Shown here piece after piece: positions 22,619 through 34,097 of a stretch of 64,000 nucleotides of DNA. The stretch is from Byssochlamys sp. IMV 00236 (taxonomy: Eukaryota > Ascomycota > Eurotiomycetes > Eurotiales > Thermoascaceae). The stretch lies in the NCBI GenBank assembly GCA_001931875.2, contig MSJH02000556.1:186001-250000 (forward strand), read 5' to 3'. The notes below the pieces were generated by a model. It searched no databases. It was given only the letters and a program-made list of their open reading frames with translations, and had not been told where the DNA came from. How positions within the stretch are numbered: the first letter of the stretch is position 1; the number at the start of each line of letters is the position of its first letter. The translations under genes and the position numbers were made by a program.

Positions 22619-25600
22619 CTAGACGGGCGTCAGCTAATCAATGCAACAAACCCCGTCTGAAAGATCAGCCGTGGGCCAAAATATCAGAGATCTGTGGAGC
22701 GCGGCAAGATCAACATAGATTGAGAATGGAACAAAGAGCTAGCGCAGCAGGTAGGCTTGAGAGGCAGCCTTCAGCGCAGTCTTGTGATCACCGTAATGGT
22801 CCATACCAGGCAGCATATGTACGATACTTCCTGAAATCAACCACAAGAAATAGAGCGACATATCGGTATAATCGGTGATGCTAGAATTTCACTAGCATCC
22901 AGACCATCCGGTGAGGGCCAGGCAGAGGGTGTTGAATGAGTGGCTAAAAGGCAGACCGGGGAGGCTTAAGGCAGTCAGGATTGAAAGGACCACTTACGGC
23001 ACGTCCTGCACAGTAGTATGTTGCGTACTGTACTTAAAGCCGTTGCTTACAGGTAGTGACACTGGTTGCGCTAATGAGTGGCTGAGAGAGCCGACCCTCC
23101 GATGCTGCTCTTCTTCCTCGGTCGGATATGTTGCTGGACCTGAGAAAACACGCTGAGAAGCGATAAAATCGTTGTCTGGAGGCGGATCAAGGCGAAAGGA
23201 ATTTTGTAGGAGGGCTGCTGAAAATGGCTCTCATTAGAAAATTAGGACGGCAAACGGAGGGATACTTGTCATTTCGTCCATGAGAACAGAAGCCGAAGGT
23301 AGCAGATGAATGTCCAATTGCAAGTCAGGGGACAATGGAACAATCAATCGCCTCAGAGTGGTAAGCTCAATATGTACCCTTGTCACAAGTGCACACACCT
23401 CTTGCCAAACCCCCGACCCCACAAAGCAGGGGTTAAATCACTGACAGGAAAAAGTAGCAACGAATAGAAAGAAGTTGAGGAAATATAGTCCAGACTGTTG
23501 TATAGTCTGAGTATTTGCTCAAGCCTCAAAACACCACTAAAGTTGCCGAATTAGAGAAATAAGCTTACTGTGATTCATTGGAAAAGGTTGCTCAAGAGTA
23601 GGAGCAGGTAGAAGTTGTAGCAATTTTTAGAGCTTCACCACACCCACGACCCACACGTAGTCGGTGAGTAGCAATCTGGAAAGTATTCTCCAGCACAGGC
23701 TCTAGAACCGGGAACTGGAAGTGGCCGGGAGGCTCAAGGTTCTTGTTGGCGTGTCCTGTACCTTTCACCAGTGTGATACTTCCAGTTGTCGTCAAGTTCA
23801 CGGCTATCACGAACCAAGCAAATATCCTAGCATCAGGCAGGTGTCAGCTGGTGGCCACATCTCAGAATACTTGGTCGACGTGGAATATGGAGTTATCAGG
23901 GCAGATGACCAAAATTATAGACGATACAAGACGGGTTTCAGAGGAAACATGGAAAGGTATGGGGGAGGGTAGATTATAGAGAGTAAGGTTGTCATTGGAA
24001 CATCCAGGGCCATATTCGCCTGGAGCAGGAAGCGAATACATCAAGGACAGCTGAACGGCTGTGTTGTCAAAACAACATTGATATCCTCCTGTTCATCGGA
24101 GCCGCAGTTGACTTGATGGCCATTAGGCAAGGTTTAGAAGCACGTAGGAGAAGAAATGCCGAGGGAGGTAGTCATTACTCAAAAGAGCTTTAAGCGACCA
24201 CAAACAATTAGAAACCATAGAATTCAAGACTTACTTATGGGCGTTCTGACGTCGTCAAGAAATGGTATATACGAGTAAGCCTTTGAGGATTAGACGGGCC
24301 TCTGCAGTTCAAGCTGCGGTCTGATGAACCTGATCACTCGGATCAACAGCACAACTTTGCCTCGTTCAACTTGTAGCCTGATGGTCCGAGTATTTTTTTT
24401 TTTTTTTGAAGCTGTCAGTGTATTTCTGACTGGCAGATCGATTCTTCCAAGAATATGTCTTGCGGTGATTGAACGGGAGTGAGGGATGGTTCGAACGGAA
24501 GCCTTGGGAAAAGATAGAGGAATAAGCTCGATTGATATTCTTCCGCCTCGTGGTATTGGTATGGTCCATGTTCTCCACGTTGCCTGCCAACGTACGGACG
24601 CAACTTTGCCTTCCATGTCTAGACGGGCCTCTTGCCCAATAATCCCGGGGCGCGCGTGCTGTGATCGCTCTGCAGGCCGGATAGATTCTACAGTGCACGA
24701 GCTCGCTCGGTATCGGGATTGACCCCAGCAATCCATCGAAAGCGATCCATCTCAGGTAGGCAGCCTTGCCATATGAAGTAATTACGATGGTTGGCAGCAT
24801 CGACATCCAAGTATCAATATCCAACCAGCGACCGCGCAGGACCAACTGGTCCCAATTTTAGCCTTTTAGAAGAGTGGGAATTCATCCCTGCGTGGAATCT
24901 CCCACCCTGACCCAGACAGGCAAAAGTTGCAGCTTCTTTATCGGAATCGGGAAATTAGCTGCAGTAACGGTCTAATTAAAGCGCCCAAGAGGCGGCTAGA
25001 ATTTGTCGAATGCAAGTCGAAAGTTGCCAGAGCTGCCTCGACCAGCTAAGACTATCGCATCAACTAGCTGTTTAGAATACGTCGGAACAGACTGGGAATC
25101 CCAGAATATCTTCATATCGCAGTCCAAATTTTGAGTATTCCTATGAGTGACTCCCAAAAATGGCAGGCAAACAGGCTTCTGACGGGCCTCGCATTCGCCA
25201 GCGGCTATACAGTGCCTGAGGTGACATAGACGGGAGCTAATGTAGCCGTGAAGATCGATTCCAGGGAGTCCGCGCGGTCTCAGGTGCCATAAGTAAAGAG
25301 ACGCCGCAATTCATTGGTACGGACTCCTTCTCACTGCTCGCGCTCTGACGCTTTACCATGTTGCCTCGTACGATACCGAACCTATGAATTCATAACAAGA
25401 CCCTGATGCAAGTTACTGCAACCAGGCAGGGGTGCTATGGGCGGATCTTCCAGGTGTGCCAACCATAAGTAAGCCGGTCAAGCCTGGTCTTGCATGCGTC
25501 CCATGTGCAGGGGTAGATGGCACGATCGACGACTCCGGTGGTCAGTGGCTTAGCGGCTAGAATTAGAAGATCGAAGTCATATCCACACCGGGAACCATCC

Positions 25601-28600
25601 TGACTAACAATTCAGTTTGTGACCTGAATCATCGCGTGTCCTGGCGTCGCACAAGGAGCTGGCACAATTGCAGGAACAATCTCCCCAGCACTCGAATTGC
25701 ACGTGCGGGCAACAGGGTATAGACGGATAATGCATGACCAGGATAGAAGAAAATAACTATACTGCAAAGTGCACGCTGGTCGGTCACGCCAGATCTCGCC
25801 AGATCTTTTGAAGGACTTCCCAAGTCACTCAGGATTAAATGAGCAGGTCTGACTGCATCCGGAGCCAGCTACTTGAGAAGGTTAGCATTCCTCTGGCGTA
25901 TTTAGAAGCACCCTAAAGTATGGTCATACAGGGAGCTAATAGAGTCCCCTAATTATGGGGCAGCCACGGTACCGCCGTGGAGGGATGTCGTGCATGATGC
26001 CAGGGGGATGCAGGGCGTAGCGGCTGGCCCATGGGGACAGAAGGACGTCCATGGTCGACTTCTTGGCCCTTCAACGTTAAAGCAGATAACTTAGCAATCC
26101 AAGAAAAGGATAGGCTGATGTAGAGACAGGGAAAAGTTGTCGGGTGTTGCGGATCATACACCAACTCAGAGCGGGGAGGTCAGACAAGCTCAGGGCATGG
26201 AAAGACACGTGCGCTGACCCGAGACGGCTTAACTTCTTAGAGAACGGGCTTTGTTCTGAACTACACGCAACAGGCTGGCTATGTTACTCTCAACGAGCCA
26301 GTCTATATCAGTTACTGCACGGATCAAATATGGCCCGGATGAGCATTTCGAATTATTTCTTAGCTATTCGTTCATTCAGCAGCCCTAGCACAGACTGTTT
26401 ACCTATTCTCTATTCTTAGCCCATCTGGGAGTGGAACTTCCAGAACTTCTTCAAAAGTCCCCTTGGAAAAACAATGAAATGCTTCTACATATTTACTGCT
26501 TAGGACAGAAGGTTATCCTTGCATAGAGCTCGTTTATGCTCCATCGACCTTTTGAAGCCTCGGGAACGGTGGTATTTCCTTCTTGAGCCATGCTTAGCAT
26601 CATAACCGCATCTAGACTTTTCAGCTATCCGAAGTCACGGGGATATACCGCCGTAGCTTTCATATTGATTACTTTATGGCCGAACGAATGCACTAACATG
26701 ACCTCTAGGGGCAGGGTGCCGTCTTCCATGTCCGATGACCGTCGTACAGCAGAGCGACAGGTCACTGATCAGGACGATCAACGGTATCATCGATTGTGGA
26801 TCTGCTAAAGACTTCCAAGGCCTATCGCGATGGCAGAAATAGTGCCGTCGTAATTGAATCTTCCATTTATAGACAAACCCCAGAACGTGAGTGTATCCAG
26901 AATATCAAAAAGCAACACTTGCAGACTATGGCTAACCAAGGGCAACGAACCCACAGCGTCTTTTCGCTGTAGCTAGATTTTCCAATCCTTCAATTAAAGA
27001 AGAACAGCTAAGGACGCGAGTTATTGTTCCTTGGTTCCGGTCGAGGTACCAAAAGAAGACCCCCATATAACTTTCGCACTTGTGCATTTTCCAATTAGGG
27101 CTTTTGAATGCCGGTCTCTACATCCGGAGGGAGTTCCGTACACCGGTGGCGGCACGTTTATTATCACTATTGGAAAACCCTTAGTGGGTTCACGCTATCG
27201 GTACTGACGGATCGAAACTCTGATCTGTTCCCATAATACTATGGGGGCATCATCGTTCCCGCCGACAAGCACCAGACTTATGCGTGCCAACGTTCTTACT
27301 GCATCGAATGACCCCTATACGTGACACAGCGGAAGCAGGATAATCACTCTGACGGATAATGTAACGTAATATTCGACCGGAATTGGTAGAATCGGGCCGG
27401 ATTTTCGGTCCTCGAGTCCTTGCTCATGGTTCGAACCGTTCATCTTCGAACTCTCTATCAAATAAAGTGCGCCGTTCTAAAACTATAGTTCTCACTTGGG
27501 TGCTACTGCCTAAGTGCCTAGTCAATTGATTGGCTTCCTGTTGGTACAAACTACGACTAACAATCTCTCAGTCTTTCGATACGAGAGCAAGCTCCGGGGG
27601 TCCTGGGCACTGCTGTTTATCTTCTAACTCATGATTTCTCGAGTCACTCCCTCCAATATGGTAGTTAAAGCGTTGGGCAACATGCTTAACGTCCTATTTT
27701 GATTTGAAACTATCCAAGAGGCTCACCACTTTCAATTTCCACATACAATTTACTGCTATATCTGAGATGTCAAGTCTAGAACTTACTCTGGCTGTAGGGA
27801 TTGAAAGCATGATTTCTCCAAGGTATCTCACGGATAACTTGGCCTTCTTGCCTCTCATTTTGGGAAGATGACAAGGTGCTAGTTCAGTCTTTCTGGAAAA
27901 GTGATCCATAGACTAATCCCGTAAGCAGGTCCCTTGACAGCTTATTATTCCATTCGGGACTTGTCTTCTTCCCCGGTATGCAGACAGACGTATTCTGCAG
28001 TCGACGTTGCAGGCTATCTCGAGAATCCCCACGACCAATCGCTTCAAAACGCCCCTGAACGGTTTCCCGATTGTTTGGATGACTTCATGCTGCCAAATTC
28101 ATTGACCACGCATTGACGGTTTGTTTGTCACTCCACGTGTTTCTATGAAGACCCCTGCTAACCATCATGCGAGTCTGAAGCTTCGTGCAACTGTTTCTGT
28201 GGGAGGCTGTCGATCAAGAGACAGAACGTGCCAACTACCGAGGTCTATAGCTTTCTCTGAACCAAAGTCAACAAGGGCTTGAAGAGTTGATACACACTGG
28301 ATATGATTCGTTGAGTTATGGCAAATCGGAAAGACTGTCTTCAAATTACTGACTCGTGTGACATACGATGACCACCTGATGCCTTTGGAATTGGTTTCCT
28401 TTCCCATAATTAGGACAAAAAAGAGTCCCGTATCAAAGCTCCTTCGTTCTTCGGTTACGTGGACGTTGAGATCCACCAGCCACTGCAGCCTTATCCGAGG
28501 GTGGAACTCTTATCTATGAACTACGGAAGGAAGTCCGTGTCATCTGGTGCCTATTTTGCCTCTGAATCTATTCAGTCTTCTCATCTAAATGGACAGGCGG

Positions 28601-29815
28601 GTTCTCGAGGCGTTTTGCACAGACCATACTGTCATACCCACGAGAATAGCTATCTAGGGACCAGAGGCATAGCAAGCTGTTTCATTTTGCCGCCAGCAGC
28701 TCAACGTAGATCATCAGGTATAGCGCCTTACCAGTCATTCTCTCTCGATTCAAAGCAACTGGTCATCGATCTCATAGTATATGACGTCGATCAGACCAGT
28801 CACTACTTTCCTCACACTCTGCGACTACTACGCGGCTCTACCATTACCTCAAAGAAACCTAGCAAGTACACGACAAATCCTAGCATGTGAAGAGAGTTAT
28901 TACCAGTCTTGCATATCCGAAGGGACCCGTTAGGCCCGGCCTTATTTCCATATCTAGGTCGTCGTACGGATTACTACGTGGATGTATGCACCTACTGACC
29001 TGCCCATACGTAGAGGCCTAGGCCTGCGAGCATCCATAGTTCATGAGAAATATGACATGTCTTTTTCGATCTTGAGGATGGAAAACGTCGGTAGATTATT
29101 AGAATGAACTAGTCATATCTTACTGTCGACTATGATGGTCCATTAGTAGCAACACAAAGTGGTATTTCCGGTTCGTACCAGATGATTATCTTGTTGCTAT
29201 GAGCATGTCGCCATCCATAGGACTTCTAAACTTTCCAGGTATCTGTGTCGTAAAACGAGGACATGCGCTCCGTTGTCTTTGTAGTAGTGACCTGCAATTA
29301 CCACTTAGGACCAAAGCCCAGGACCGTGAATGAAAGATGCCCGGGGAAGACCGGCAACTCTCAAAATAGTAGTGTCGATATCGACTAAATTCAAGACTCG
29401 GATCATAGATATTTCCTATCTAGACAGAGTATCTGTAGAAGAAGCATGTCACACTATATAGTTCGACTACATAGATACTGTAGTAGGTATAAGCTCTGAG
29501 ATGATTTCATGACAACTTTTCATACCATTTAAAGTGTCTACATATCCAGATGCCACTCATATACTCCCCAGGGAAAACCTCCACAGCAATCACTTTTAAG
29601 ACCGGAGCGAAAAAGGAAAGGTTCATTTTCATACTGCGACCCGAGTTGATCGTGACTGAAACGGAAGCAGAATGCGACTCCCCGAGTAGCATCCGAGGGT
29701 AGAAATCATTATCGATCAGATCATACAGTACAAAGAAAAAGAAAAGCCTCTAGCCATGAAGACAAGTCCAACCGATAGGCTTTTTGTGAAGAAGACGTCA
29801 TAAAAGGTAGGAAAT
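22619..29815. other. 7.2 kb region without an intact gene
   Basis: The first part (22.6-24.3 kb) probably contains the promoter, 5' leader and missing first exon of the NDT80-like gene. One in-frame ATG stretch on the minus strand near 22740-22820 could be that exon, but splice phase did not fit. From about 24.9 to 29.5 kb the DNA lacks the homopolymers and microsatellites common in other spacers and has balanced base composition, yet it is broken by stops in all frames. That is the texture expected of old coding DNA. Short peptides in the plus frames are weakly reminiscent of HET-domain proteins (see findings). No transposon ends were recognised. Confidence 0.4.
26590..28890 (+). pseudogene. 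Possible decayed HET-like gene (tentative)
   Basis: Very tentative. Reading the plus strand, mostly in one frame but through several stops, weak echoes of HET-domain landmarks occur in the expected order: GYTAVAFILIT, VPSSMSDD, RYHRLWIC, AMAEIVPS, YWKTLSGFTLSVLTD and RSSSPCSWFE. Compare the family words YxALSYCWG, LPxTFxDA, RYLWIDSLC, MAEIYxNS, WxxLVxxYSxRxLT and YRAPSWSWAS. No single match is significant, and some spacings are off. If real, the gene is dead. HET genes act in heterokaryon incompatibility and are often pseudogenised in fungi. The alternative is chance resemblance in non-coding DNA. Confidence 0.2.
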
Positions 29816-30875
29816 CTAAGTAGCTCGCTTGGCAAACTCGACGCGCAGGATAAGATGACGGTAACCGACTGCAGAAAAATCGAAGTTAGTATATCTATCG
29901 TATGAGGAATTCGTGGGAGATACTCACAGCCATCCATCTTTTCGCAAGCGCGCGCAGCATCGGTCCGGTCTGCAAAACTGATGAAGGCAAAGCCCTTGGC
30001 TCTCTGGGTTTCTCTGTCTCTTGCAAGAAAGACTCTGGTGACGCGACCGAAGCGCTCGAACAAATCCCGCAGCTCTTGCTCCTCTGCAAGTTCGCTCACC
30101 TGTTGACCGGTTGTCAGCAAATATTTCTATCTGATACAGCTTTCTCAAAATGGGATAAAAACTCACGTTTGTGACTCTCAGAGTCGCCAGATCGTCCCTG
30201 TCGAACTTGCCAGCCATTCTCTCGCCAGCACCAGAACCGCCCTTCCGCAGATGAGGTGGAACGTAGCTGCTGTTACCAGCGCCCAGGCCGCCAGCAGCTG
30301 GTCTCTCGTCGTCGTCCAGATCCAGTCCAGATCCAGCAGTCGGTTCGTCGACAGGTGCCATGGTGTCCTTGTAGGGACAGCGAGCAGTGAAATGCTCTCC
30401 GCTACAGATACGACACTTGACCTTCTTGTCCTTGAGCTGGTCCTTGATGCCACCCTTCTCGCCCTCCTTCTCAGCCTCCTTTGCCTGTGCCTTCCAGTTC
30501 ACGCTAGGTCGGAAAATGATGTTCTCTCCAACGGAGGTCGTGTCGAAAGAGGGTCCTGGCGCATGGCCCTTTTCCAAGCCGAACTTGGCCCACTGTCTGC
30601 GCTCCGCAACCTTGGGGTTCACATGTTCCTTCACAATGGTCGTCTTGATCTTGCGGGTGACCTTCACCTTCTTTCCCTCGTCGTTGAAGCGGTAGGAGAT
30701 AACAGTCTTCGTTCCATCCTTGTTCGTAATGACTTGCTGTGCGGGGAGGGCCGAGGGGTCATCGAACTCCTCGTCGTCGGCCCAGTCGGCTGCGCGGCTA
30801 AAATGAAGAAATTCCGTCAGCAGAGATTCGCGATACAAACGGTTATTATCTCACTTACTTTGCGAGTTTGGACAT
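29816..30875 (-). CDS. tif35: Translation initiation factor eIF3 subunit G
   Basis: Minus-strand exons are 30859-30875 (17 nt), 30167-30797, 29928-30099 and 29816-29868, giving 290 residues, the family's usual size. The N-terminus reads [20 protein letters not shown] after splicing. A CCHC-like zinc knuckle occurs as [17 protein letters not shown] in the middle. The C-terminal RRM spans [20 protein letters not shown] through RNP1 [11 protein letters not shown] to [16 protein letters not shown], and its last strand is completed only by the small final exon. Role: RNA-binding subunit of eIF3 in the cytoplasm, helping 43S scanning and reinitiation. All four exon phases agree. The 17-nt first exon lies in the start region and the gene would be 5'-truncated without it. 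Confidence 0.96.
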
Positions 30876-31090
30876 TGTGAATGATATGGAGCTGTGTTGA
30901 AGTTGCTGAATTTCTCGATTTCCGAACGGAGGCAAATCCGTTGTGGATTTATTCGATGCGGCCAAGTTCGGTGGCGCGTGGAGCGATCTGTGGCGGGAGC
31001 AACTTAGCCACACCACGTGACTGAAGCGACACTACTGTCTACTCCGTACATCACTGACTATGATTAATGGATGAAGAATACCTAACTAAC

Positions 31091-31110
31091 TTAACTAGGT
31101 ACCTAGTTAA
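31091..31110. repeat. Perfect 20-nt palindrome TTAACTAGGTACCTAGTTAA
   Basis: The sequence equals its reverse complement and lies within a longer run of CTAACTTA/TAACTAAC words (31080-31122) upstream of eIF3g. Confidence 0.85.
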
Positions 31111-31370
31111 CTAACTTAGGTACGACAAGACGTGTGGTCTTCTTTTCAGCAAGGTTACTTTTCATAATGAGTAGTCGTTGCAATATTAGATACAACATGC
31201 CTTCTGGTTCTAGATGAAACATCAAGGTCAATATGCTGGTATCACTACTCCTTAGCTGCTAAGGTAGTTAGGTAGGTATGCCATGCATTCATATGTCATC
31301 GATGTCCCGACACATGTATCATCTGGGGGTCTTCCAGTTTCACTGAACGTCATTCAAGTCTGTATTTTCT

Positions 31371-31411
31371 TTTTTTTTTTTTTTTTGGGTTNNNNNNNNN
31401 NNNNNNNNNNN
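31371..31411. other. Poly-T run and assembly gap
   Basis: A T homopolymer to 31386, then GGGTT, then 20 Ns (31392-31411). As with the other gap, the exact size of 20 suggests a placeholder of unknown length. Confidence 0.95.
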
Positions 31412-31649
31412 TCTTCTTTTCGCCCTTGATGGTTTGTCCCCCTATCCTTCCTATTCCCAATGCCAAACGAACCATAAGCCGAATTATGTATCCGCAGAGC
31501 AGGACCAGGAAGATTCGAGGTCGCAAAAATCAAAAGGCCAGATTTTGTGACTGTTGTGGTTGGTTCTGCAAGACGCATACGTCACATCGCAGCGTCCTAG
31601 GGAAAAGGATTCGGGAGACTCTCAGATCTTGCTGGATCAAGCACGAGAT

Positions 31650-33601
31650 TCAGTCATAGGTCGCTTTCACAGTCCCGTAGTTCTGCCCTTCGTGCCAAAG
31701 AGTGTACTCGCAGTGTGCCGAAAAGTAAGCAGCATGGATCTTGAAATTCAGGATGTAGTAGGATCTCCGGTCTTTCCCAGTGCGAATGGGGATTCGTGAT
31801 CGAGGAATTTCACCAAGGCTGGGGCACAAATGTACATGCTTTTTCATCTCTGGTGGATAGATATGTGAGATTATTTCTTCATATCATGTAGAAAGGATTC
31901 TCACTTACTGCGGTTGAAATACATTGGAGCGTCCTCACCATTGGGAGTATCCAGCTCATAGAGAGTAACGGAGATGGAGTTGAATATGCCATATTTCGTC
32001 AGCTGATATTGGTACCACTCTGATTCGAGTGGTTTGCCCTCTTCGATCCGATCGCCCTGTCCCGTTAATTTAAGCAAATTTGCAAGAGGTATAAATTGAA
32101 TAAGTCAACAGTACCTTACGAATGAGCCATTTCATCACTTGGATTACGTACTTCCCCTCATAATCACAGAAATACCTTGGTGAATCAGCATCGCCCTGCA
32201 TGCGGGATAAATATTCAGTACTTACTTTTTGTGGGGATCATGACGGGCAGGGTCAAAGGGCTTTATACATATGAACCCATAATGCTTCCTCGCAATTCTC
32301 GAGTCCACTGAGATTGCTTCCAGAGAAGGGGCAACCTCAGAAGCGACTTTGGCCAATGCGCCCCTAACAACCGCAGTCCAACCATTTGTCACTTGTATGA
32401 CTTCGATTCTAGGGTCGATTCTTTCTTGGATGAAGTTTTGTAAGGAAGGGTTCTGGCCTAGACCTCCAACCAGAAAGACAGCACTGACACTTCCCCTCGA
32501 TGCCTCGATTTGACCTTTAACTAGTTCCAATACTTGCTTCAGAATGGGCTCGAAGATGCTTCTCATATCCTCTCCTGACAATTTGATTTTACCTCGGCGC
32601 ACGCCGAGATCGTCATTGTTGTCTATACCGGGGACCGGTATCATGAACTCATTGTGTATGTTACCATCGAACACCCTTTTGGCAACCGTTTCAAAGCGTT
32701 GGAGCGCCTCCTCAAGAGTGTCTCTGCCCCAACCAGGATCAGATGACAACTTCTTCTCTAGGAACTCCTCGAAGCGACGATTGAGAAAAGCACCACCGCA
32801 GAGTTCACCGGAGCCTGGAGCCTCCTCCTTGAGGCGGAGTCTGGGTTTCAATTCCACAATCGAGAACGTTATCAAATCGACTGTTCCACCTCCGGCGTCA
32901 CAGAGTACGATTGTGTCGCCAACGTTCAGGGTCCGAGGATTAGAGGATCGTAGAGCGTGTATCGCCGCGGCCTCAGGCTCAGAAATCATACGAGTACTCG
33001 ATATCTTTCCGAGTCCGGCCTTTTCTGCACATGCATTTGTTCTAGCCTTTGCGGCATCACTCCACACGGCAGGGACAGTAACGACGTATTCCCACGTCAT
33101 GGTGCTGAAAGCTGCTCCAATCTTTGACTCGAGAACTCGCATAATGTGCTTGTGCATGCAGCTGAGGTAGCTGGTGACAAGCTCTTCAGGCGATGCGTGA
33201 TAGGGAGGTGGGACTTCTCTGCGATCACCACAGATGGAAGACAAAAGGGACACTGACCCTTTCTGACCAGGATCAAGAGCCAGCTTTATCCACTGGTGGC
33301 GTGGCATACTTTCCGGGATTTGAAAGCCCCAAAGACAGGTTGGTCCAGATTCGCTGTATTCGAATGCGATTTCAGTGGGCACCTTTTCGCTCGTGGGACC
33401 GCTGAGAGACCCTGAAGCCGTGCTTGGCCACTGGTTGATGAGGTAATGTTCATGAGGCTATATATCATTAGCTGTTGATAGGACTTTCGTCATGTTTCAT
33501 GTTCAAATGCATACACTGTCTGTAAGAGCCCAGGCAGCACCTGAGAACGTTGTGCCAAAATCCAAGGCAATGACAACGTGCCTGTTTCGAGAGGCACACA
33601 T
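31650..33601 (-). CDS. HSPA12-like Hsp70 family protein
   Basis: Minus-strand exons are 33515-33601, 32226-33457, 32115-32175, 31909-32056 and 31650-31849 (575 residues), all in phase. The start gives MCASRNRHVVIALDFGTTFS, with the phosphate-1 loop at the very N-terminus. Phosphate-2 is VLCDAGGGTVDLITFSIVEL and the adenosine motif AVFLVGGLGQNPSLQNFIQE, so the actin-like ATPase fold is complete. The C-terminal part (DPHKKYFCDYEGKYVIQVMKWLIRKGDRIEEGK) is not a canonical substrate-binding domain, and there is no EEVD-type tail. This matches the expanded fungal Hsp70-like/HSPA12 group, whose clients and functions are mostly unknown. It shares a 496 bp divergent promoter with an unknown coiled-coil gene. 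Confidence 0.88.
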
Positions 33602-34097
33602 TTTTGATCCTGTTGGATATCAAGGATGGTGTCACGGATTTTTCAGCTATCGGAACAGAAGAATCAGAGACACAGGTGAGGTGACAGCAAGATTAAAGAA
33701 CTCTTCGAGTTATGGAGTTGTGGCATGGATCAACATGTGTTGATCTCTCGGGGTGGACTAACAGTGAAGTGAAGTGAAAAGTGAATGTCACGTCCAGAAC
33801 TTGTAAACAAAGAAAGATCCGTCACCCTCCGACAATTTCCTCGCCTTGCGGCTTGTTATCACTTCACCTCATTGAAAACGAAGTCTAGAGCTGTTTCATT
33901 GGAGCCATTTACGTACCTTCCAAGCAGTGACTTAATATTCCTCTTCAGCACTTTCCTTAGATGATCTCTTTACCTGACATCCCACACAGCTTATTCGAAT
34001 GGTAATTCAATTGACAGAAACTCTGTGCTTTATATGATCACTACAACTGATACAGACTGACCAGAATCAGATATAGCAGCATTTGCTTTTCGAAAAC
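33602..34097. promoter_or_regulatory. Bidirectional promoter, Hsp70-like / unknown gene
   Basis: A 496 nt spacer separates two divergent start codons. Words such as GTGAAGTGAAGTGAAAAGTGAA (in part a GTGAA repeat, 33763-33784) and TCACTTCACCTCATTGAA (33860-33877) are reverse complements of a common GTGAA theme. They could serve as shared sites; this is only suggestive. Confidence 0.35.

Larger units (their letters stand above)
30876..31649. other. Spacer with palindrome and assembly gap
   Basis: The promoter of eIF3g (30876 upward) lies here, followed by TTAG/TTAACTAGG-type repeats, the palindrome at 31091-31110, a T run and a 20-N gap. No gene was recognised. Its right part is the 3' flank of the HSPA12-like gene. 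Confidence 0.5.

Noticed and set aside
24290..24845. Overlapping minus-strand ORFs of 148 and 159 codons
   Set aside because: They overlap in different frames, share no family features and include a Lys run from an A/T homopolymer, so they look like chance.
27427..27436. GGTTCGAACC, resembling a tRNA B box
   Set aside because: No A box at the right distance and no acceptor or anticodon stems on either strand.
28459..28890. 143-codon plus-strand ORF without an ATG start
   Set aside because: No initiation codon and no recognisable domain. It is kept only as part of the tentative pseudogene.
30251..30880. 209-codon plus-strand frame opposite eIF3g
   Set aside because: It mirrors the eIF3g coding exon exactly and has no recognisable features.
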